From: Trebonia sp964581815
GTDB lineage: Bacteria; Actinomycetota; Actinomycetes; Streptosporangiales; Streptosporangiaceae
NCBI GenBank assembly: GCA_964581815.1
Contig: CAZORE010000025.1
Span: 7,033-71,032, forward strand
Direction: 5' to 3'
DNA: 64,000 nucleotides
In this document: piece by piece, positions 59,625 to 64,000 of the stretch
How the letters are laid out: each line of letters begins with the position of its first letter
Numbering within the stretch: the stretch's first letter is position 1
The notes under the pieces: model-generated
The model's input: only the letters and a program-made list of their open reading frames with translations
Databases searched by the model: none
What the model was told of the DNA's origin: nothing
Made by a program: the position numbers and the translations under genes

Positions 59625-61004
59625 GTGCAGGTTACGGTGCCCGAGGGGGATCGCCATGGCCTTGCGGATCATGTCGTCACGGGTGAGGCGGTTTGCGGTG
59701 CTGCGGCCCGGCTGGGTACCGGGCGGCGCGGATTGAAGTACCGAACCGCAGCCGGGGCTGCGCTGGAGCCCGGCCAGCGCGCGGCACATCGGGTTGGCTG
59801 GGGTTTTATCGCGCTGTACGCGTTGGCGTTTATGAGTACCAGCCTGTTGTTCATCGCACCCCTGCTGGTGACCTTGGCGTTGAAGGTAGATTCGCTGGTA
59901 GGGATCGGGCGGGCGCCGGACAGCTTGGCGCTTGTCGCCGGGACCGGCGCTCTGCTGGCGATGGTCGGTAATCCGTTTTTCGGCAGGATGAGCGACCGCA
60001 CCGCGTCGCGGCTGGGCATGCGCCGGCCATGGATGGTTATCGGCCTGGTGGGCGGTTCCCTCGGCATCCTCATCGTCGCGCTCGCCCCCAGCATCCCGGT
60101 CGTCCTGGCCGGGTGGTGTATCGTCCAGGTGTTCTTCAACGCGCTGCTCGCGGCCATGGTGGCGGTGCTGCCGGATCAGGTCCCCTCCGTTCAGCGCGGC
60201 CTGGTCTCCGGTGTCCTGGGTGTATGTCTGCCCGTCGCGTCGGTGTGCGGCACGTTCCTGGTCAAACTGTTCACCGGCAACATGCTCGCCATGTTCTTGG
60301 CCCCATGCGCGATCGGCGGATTTTTCATCCTCCTTTTCGCGGTCAGCCTGAACGATCGACGGCTGGCCAAGGCGGACAAGTCAGCCTGGTCGCTGCGGGA
60401 ATTTGCCGGCACGTTCTACGTCAACCCGCGGAAGAACCCGGACTTCGCCTGGGCTTTCGCCAGCCGCTTCATGTTCGTGATGGCGTACGCGTTCCTGATT
60501 ACCTACCAGGCCTACTACCTGCTGGACAAGATTGGCACCGCCAAGGCCGACGTGCCGCAGCAGATATTCCTGGGCACACTCGCCCAGTCCGCCGTCATCG
60601 TCGCCGCTTCCCTCATCGGCGGGAGGCTCTCTGACCGGACGGGCCGGCGGAAGATCTTCGTCCTTGTCGCGTCGATCGTGTACGGCCTGGCGTTGTTCGT
60701 GGTTGCCGTCGCCAGCGGCTTCAATGGTTTCCTGGTCGGCATGGCCATCAGCGGACTCGGCTTCGGCGTGTACGTGGCCGTGGACCTGGCGCTGGTGGTG
60801 GACGTGCTGCGGGACACCCGCAACGCCGCCAAGGATCTCGGCGTGTTCAACATCGCCGGCGCACTTCCCTTTTCGATCGCGCCCGCGATCGCGCCGGTCA
60901 TCCTGGCCTTCGGCGGCGGCAGCTACGGCGTGCTGTACACCGTCGCCGGACTGTGCGCCATCATCGGAGCCTTCGCCGTCCTGCCCGTGAAGGATGTCCG
61001 ATGA
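59625..61004 (+). CDS. MFS transporter
   Basis: About 440 residues with some 12 hydrophobic helices. Family signature GRMSDRTASRLGMRRP after helix 2 and again GGRLSDRTGRRK in the second half (loop 8-9). The start is uncertain: GTG at 59625 gives a hydrophilic N-terminus of 55 residues, and a TTG at 59731 begins shortly before the first helix. Hexuronate/polyol-type or drug-type export cannot be told apart. Ends before a strong bidirectional terminator. Confidence 0.82.
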   Translation: MQVTVPEGDRHGLADHVVTGEAVCGAAARLGTGRRGLKYRTAAGAALEPGQRAAHRVGWGFIALYALAFMSTSLLFIAPLLVTLALKVDSLVGIGRAPDSLALVAGTGALLAMVGNPFFGRMSDRTASRLGMRRPWMVIGLVGGSLGILIVALAPSIPVVLAGWCIVQVFFNALLAAMVAVLPDQVPSVQRGLVSGVLGVCLPVASVCGTFLVKLFTGNMLAMFLAPCAIGGFFILLFAVSLNDRRLAKADKSAWSLREFAGTFYVNPRKNPDFAWAFASRFMFVMAYAFLITYQAYYLLDKIGTAKADVPQQIFLGTLAQSAVIVAASLIGGRLSDRTGRRKIFVLVASIVYGLALFVVAVASGFNGFLVGMAISGLGFGVYVAVDLALVVDVLRDTRNAAKDLGVFNIAGALPFSIAPAIAPVILAFGGGSYGVLYTVAGLCAIIGAFAVLPVKDVR

Positions 61005-61024
61005 GCACTCAGGGGGCACCGACG

Positions 61025-61067
61025 CCCGGCAACACGGCCGCCCTTCCAGGGCGGCCGTGTTGCCGGG
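61025..61067. terminator. Perfect 19-bp hairpin between convergent genes
   Basis: CCCGGCAACACGGCCGCCC pairs perfectly with its complement across a TTCCA loop, midway between the MFS stop (61004) and the DUF4386 stop (61075). Bidirectional terminator. Confidence 0.85.
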
Positions 61068-61074
61068 CCGTGGG

Positions 61075-61851
61075 CTAGGCAGAGACGCCGCGCTCGGCGA
61101 GCGGCGCGCTGGCGGCGTCCATCGCGGCGGTGATCGGGGAGGGCCTGAAGCCCTTCACGACCAGCCAGACCCCAAGCGAGAACTCCCAGACAGCCACCGG
61201 GGCGAAACCCATCGCGAGCACGGTGATCTGGTGGTCGGTGCGGAACAGGGTCGTGACGACAGAGGCGATGAGCAGGGGGGCTCCGATGAGTCCCAGCACG
61301 GGAAGGATGCGCGGCACGAGCCGGGACCGGTACAGCAAGGAGCCAAGCAGCAGTGCGTTGATAGCTGGCATGAGGCTCTGCCCGAGCAGGAACGTCCAGT
61401 TGTAGACCGCGACGTGGGAGGCGGCGGTGGCGACGAGCGCGGCCGCGCTTGCCCCGGCCGCGCCGCCCATTTCCTGCCGCAAGCTTGCCAGCGACAACAG
61501 GCTGACGACGCCGACAAGGATCATGCCGCCTTCGATGACGCGGGCGGTGACAAAGCCCAGCGCGACGCCTTCGTTCTGCCGTTTGACCACCGGGTACAGC
61601 GTGACCGCGGTGCCGACGCCAGCCAGGGCGACGATCAGCTCGAGGAAGCCGCCCACGAGCACGGCGGTGTGGCTTCCGGAGCTGAGGATCCAGTTGTGGT
61701 CCTTGACGGGGCCGTAGAGGGCGAGGGTGGGGATCGAGATGAAGGTGATCAGGTAGAAGACGCCCGCGACGAGCGCGGTCTTCCTTGTCGGGCTCATCGG
61801 GATTCTTTTCGCCGGCGGTTTGGTCGCTGGGGGCTGGAGGATGGTGGTCAT
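61075..61851 (-). CDS. DUF4386-family membrane protein
   Basis: 258 residues, six to seven hydrophobic helices. N-terminal PTRKTALVAGVFYLITFIS and the YNWTFLLGQSLMPAINALL region match the DUF4386 family of unknown function. ATG at 61851 has AAGGAG upstream; the longer frame to 62073 was rejected. Follows the small conserved protein by 29 bases on the same strand. Confidence 0.85.
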   Translation of the reverse strand: MTTILQPPATKPPAKRIPMSPTRKTALVAGVFYLITFISIPTLALYGPVKDHNWILSSGSHTAVLVGGFLELIVALAGVGTAVTLYPVVKRQNEGVALGFVTARVIEGGMILVGVVSLLSLASLRQEMGGAAGASAAALVATAASHVAVYNWTFLLGQSLMPAINALLLGSLLYRSRLVPRILPVLGLIGAPLLIASVVTTLFRTDHQITVLAMGFAPVAVWEFSLGVWLVVKGFRPSPITAAMDAASAPLAERGVSA

Positions 61852-61880
61852 GTCGGTCTCCTTTTCGTGCAGCTGCTGAG

Positions 61881-62150
61881 TTACCGGGCCTCGGCGGCGG
61901 GCGCCTCGGGATGGTCGGGGTCGACGTGGTTGACCGAGATCAGGGGCAGGCCCAGGTCGCGCGTTTTCTGGAGCAAGCCGTAGAGCGCGGCCTGGTCGGC
62001 TACGGGGCCATGGATGGTGGTGGTGCCGTCGCTCTCGTTGGTGAGGCTTAGTCCGTCGAACCAGGCGGACCACCGGCGGTGGAGGTGCCCCTTGAGGCGG
62101 ATCTCGTACTGTCCGGGGCCGTGATAGCCGCCGGCTGACGTCTCGCTCAT
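61881..62150 (-). CDS. Conserved small actinobacterial protein, unknown function
   Basis: 89 residues; beta-alpha protein with the strands QYEIRLKGHLHRRWSAWFD and TTTIHGPVADQAALYGLLQK. This small family is common in actinomycetes, usually near DUF4386-type or LuxR genes, but has no known role. Starts at ATG 62150 downstream of a palindromic region (62236-62280) and forms an operon with the membrane gene. Confidence 0.75.
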   Translation of the reverse strand: MSETSAGGYHGPGQYEIRLKGHLHRRWSAWFDGLSLTNESDGTTTIHGPVADQAALYGLLQKTRDLGLPLISVNHVDPDHPEAPAAEAR

Positions 62151-62235
62151 GGCGCTCCTCTTGTCGTTACCCCCCTGGCTGGATCGCCGCCGGCGTTGCG
62201 AACGCTCTTGGGTCTGATCGGAAGCTACGAGCCGA

Positions 62236-62280
62236 TGTGGTGAGCACGCATCACCACACCTGGTGATTGATGTGGTGATT
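62236..62280. promoter_or_regulatory. TGTGGTGA-n7-TCACCACA palindrome with TGGTGATT repeats
   Basis: Eight-base perfect arms at 62236-62243 and 62251-62258, followed by TGGTGATT at 62261 and 62273. Lies between the LuxR stop and the small-protein start, so it should control that operon; the LuxR regulator is a good candidate binder. Confidence 0.55.
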
Positions 62281-62326
62281 CAGGCGACCGGCGGGCGCCC
62301 TGTTCCTGTGGTGGGTGCCAGACGGG

Positions 62327-64000
62327 TCAGGGGTGGCGGCTGCGGGTTCGCGGCAACAGGTCGAGTTCCGCGGCCCGGCGGAGCGCTGCCCTGCGGTTGG
62401 TCACGCCGAGCTTGGCGTAGATGTTCTTGGTGTGCGTCCGCATGGTGTTCAGGGACACCATGAGCTCGCGGGCGATGGCCGGGCCGTCCAGCTCGGTTCC
62501 CAGTAGCCGCAGCACGTCGAGTTCGCGTTCGCTCAGCGGGTCGATCAAGGCCTGCCTGACGGGACTGTCCGGCCCGGTCTCGCTCACGGCGGCCAGCAGC
62601 CGGCGGACATAGCTCCGCCTGGTCTCCTGTTTCGCGGCCGCTCTCAGCAGGGCAGCCATCGGCGGGCCCTCCTCCGCGAAGACCCGGACATAGCCCTCCG
62701 GCTCGGCCAGCGCCACCGCGCGTTCCAGGAAGCCAAGCGCAGCCGGGATGTCCTCCAGTGCCTGGTGCGCGAGCGCCCGCAGCACCAGGATCTCGATGAC
62801 ACGCCCCGTCCTGCGCCCCTCTTCCGCCCTCAGCAACAGGCGCTCAAGGAGCCTGGCCGCCTCGTTAAGGGAAGACTCCGCACGCTCGCCCTCATGCCGC
62901 GCCAAGAGCAGCCTGGCCAGGGTGATGTGCTCGAACTCGCGCAGGTAGCTGAGGTCGTCATCAACGGACAGGCCCTGCTCACGCGCCCAGCCGAGAGCTT
63001 CACCGAGTCTGCCCTGCGCGATCCAGACCCTTGCCCGCAATGCCGGGACCGGCCGCACATTCGGGAAGAAGTCGCTCACATAGAGTCGCTCTGCCTCGTT
63101 GAGCAGGTCAAGCGCGCCGGGCAGGTTCTCCTCAGCCTGCGCGACCCGGGCCATCGCCACCCGCCAGCGGTACCGGTTCTGCGGCAACCCGGTGTGCTCA
63201 CCCAGCTCCTGGCTTCGCTGCAGATGCTGGGTGGCGGCCCGCAGGTCGTCGCGCTCACGGGCGATCTCACTCATGCCCACGAACATGTCTGCGGTTCCCC
63301 GCAGCACTGGCCCACCTTGCTCAGGTCCGAGCGGCAATGCCTGCTCGTAGGTGCGCAGCGCCTCGCCGAGACGGCCCTGCGTGATCCGGATGTCCGCAAG
63401 CGCGATCGAGCAGCCCAGGATGTCAGCGACAAACCCGGCCCGGCGCAGCCCGGCCACGCACGCGGAGTAGGCCCGGTGCCCGGCCTCGAGGTCCCCGCGG
63501 CCCCAGTAGACGAGCCCCAAAAGTGCCGATGCCGACGCGCGGCAGAGGTGATCGTCGTCAGCCGCGAGTTCGAGCGTCCGCTGGGCGTGCCGCAGGGTGC
63601 CGGGAAGATCACCGCGGGCCAGAGCCAGCCCCGCGCGGTACATCTCGATCGTCCCCGGGAGACGGCGGTACTCCTCCTCGTCGGTGACGACCATCTCCGC
63701 CGGCGGGGACTGGGATCCCGCACGGGCACCGGTTGGCGGGTCCAGCCACCGCTCGGCGTCCCGGAGCCGGCCCTCAATTCCCTCGAGCTCGCCCCCAGTC
63801 AGCAGTGCCCCGGCGAAGCCGACGCTGAGCACGGGCCTGACGCGGACCAATTCGTCGGGGATCATCTCAAGCCAGCCACGCACCGTGGCCTCCTGCCTGG
63901 TCCTGGCCATTGCCGGGAGCGCCCGCTCGATCAGGTCCGCTGCCCGGCTGAAGTCCCGGGCGGCCAGCGCGTGGCCGATGGCCAGGGACTGCTCGCCGCT
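62327..64000 (-). CDS. LuxR-family regulator, MalT-type (N-terminus beyond window)
   Basis: About 558 residues visible from the window edge. C-terminal LuxR HTH at about the last 70 residues (LSERELDVLRLLGTEL, SLNTMRTHTKNIYAKLGV). Upstream are TPR-like helical repeats (ALARGDLPGTLRHAQRTLEL, ADIRITQGRLGEALRTYEQ), as in MalT. The P-loop ATPase part is outside. The frame is open to base 64000. Likely controls the small protein/DUF4386 operon through the palindrome next to its stop. Confidence 0.88.
   Translation of the reverse strand, partial: SGEQSLAIGHALAARDFSRAADLIERALPAMARTRQEATVRGWLEMIPDELVRVRPVLSVGFAGALLTGGELEGIEGRLRDAERWLDPPTGARAGSQSPPAEMVVTDEEEYRRLPGTIEMYRAGLALARGDLPGTLRHAQRTLELAADDDHLCRASASALLGLVYWGRGDLEAGHRAYSACVAGLRRAGFVADILGCSIALADIRITQGRLGEALRTYEQALPLGPEQGGPVLRGTADMFVGMSEIARERDDLRAATQHLQRSQELGEHTGLPQNRYRWRVAMARVAQAEENLPGALDLLNEAERLYVSDFFPNVRPVPALRARVWIAQGRLGEALGWAREQGLSVDDDLSYLREFEHITLARLLLARHEGERAESSLNEAARLLERLLLRAEEGRRTGRVIEILVLRALAHQALEDIPAALGFLERAVALAEPEGYVRVFAEEGPPMAALLRAAAKQETRRSYVRRLLAAVSETGPDSPVRQALIDPLSERELDVLRLLGTELDGPAIARELMVSLNTMRTHTKNIYAKLGVTNRRAALRRAAELDLLPRTRSRHP

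Overview
The window is high-GC DNA whose gene content, frequent GTG starts, SARP, AfsR-like, PadR, TetR and IclR regulators, and actinobacterial IS200/IS605 ends point to a soil actinomycete with a large catabolic and secondary-metabolism genome. It is probably from a draft or metagenome assembly: three 100-N gaps are each flanked by the same short sequence on both sides. I see no rRNA, tRNA, CRISPR array or replication origin. Genus cannot be assigned from sequence alone.

Layout. 1-6.7 kb: acyl-CoA/CoA-ester catabolism (thiolase start, SDR, crotonase, acyl-CoA dehydrogenase; divergently SDR, class II aldolase, AMP-forming acyl-CoA ligase). 6.7-10.3 kb: PadR plus membrane partner, TetR, a cytochrome P450 remnant, DoxX and an isochorismatase-fold protein. 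10.3-16.8 kb: small lipoprotein, HsaA/HpaB-type flavin monooxygenase, a luxC/luxE-like acyl-reductase pair without luciferase genes, TetR and an SDR. 16.8-20.3 kb: two convergent secreted proteins (Ig-like and parallel beta-helix), both ending in VPVTG. 20.6-32.2 kb: an 11.5-kb minus-strand catabolic operon (solute-binding lipoprotein, LacI repressor, CaiB CoA-transferase, HpcH/CitE lyase, LLM flavin monooxygenase, VOC dioxygenase, aldehyde dehydrogenase, Baeyer-Villiger monooxygenase, cyclase-family hydrolase, SnoaL-like protein), preceded by a cluster of LacI-type palindromes and closed by a strong hairpin.

32.3-36.2 kb: SDR remnant, P450, amidohydrolase and TetR. 36.3-42.5 kb: a 1048-residue SARP/NB-ARC/TPR regulator next to two tandem-duplicated secreted proteins, each built of seven ~46-residue aromatic repeats, most simply a seven-bladed beta-propeller. 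Both carry the same 11-bp-spaced TTTGCAA/TTTGTAA pair upstream, and a decayed 5' copy of the regulator lies between them. 42.6-51.8 kb: flavoprotein dehydrogenase, IclR, TetR, double-domain CaiB, crotonase and a coupled pair of M24 proteins, one of which has lost all metal ligands. 51.8-53.0 kb: an IS200/IS605 element whose TnpB has an internal deletion and whose right end supplies the last codons of the adjacent amidohydrolase. 54.3-57.4 kb: ferredoxin-P450-SDR-TetR operon. 57.4-64 kb: a broken YVTN/Ig-like gene, a two-domain SagB-like nitroreductase, MFS transporter, DUF4386 membrane protein, a conserved small protein and a partial MalT-type LuxR regulator.

Together the genes describe an organism that activates, oxidises and cleaves hydrophobic or cyclic (terpenoid- or steroid-like) compounds through CoA esters, with many local repressors and several secreted repeat proteins. 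Substrates are inferred from families and not proven.
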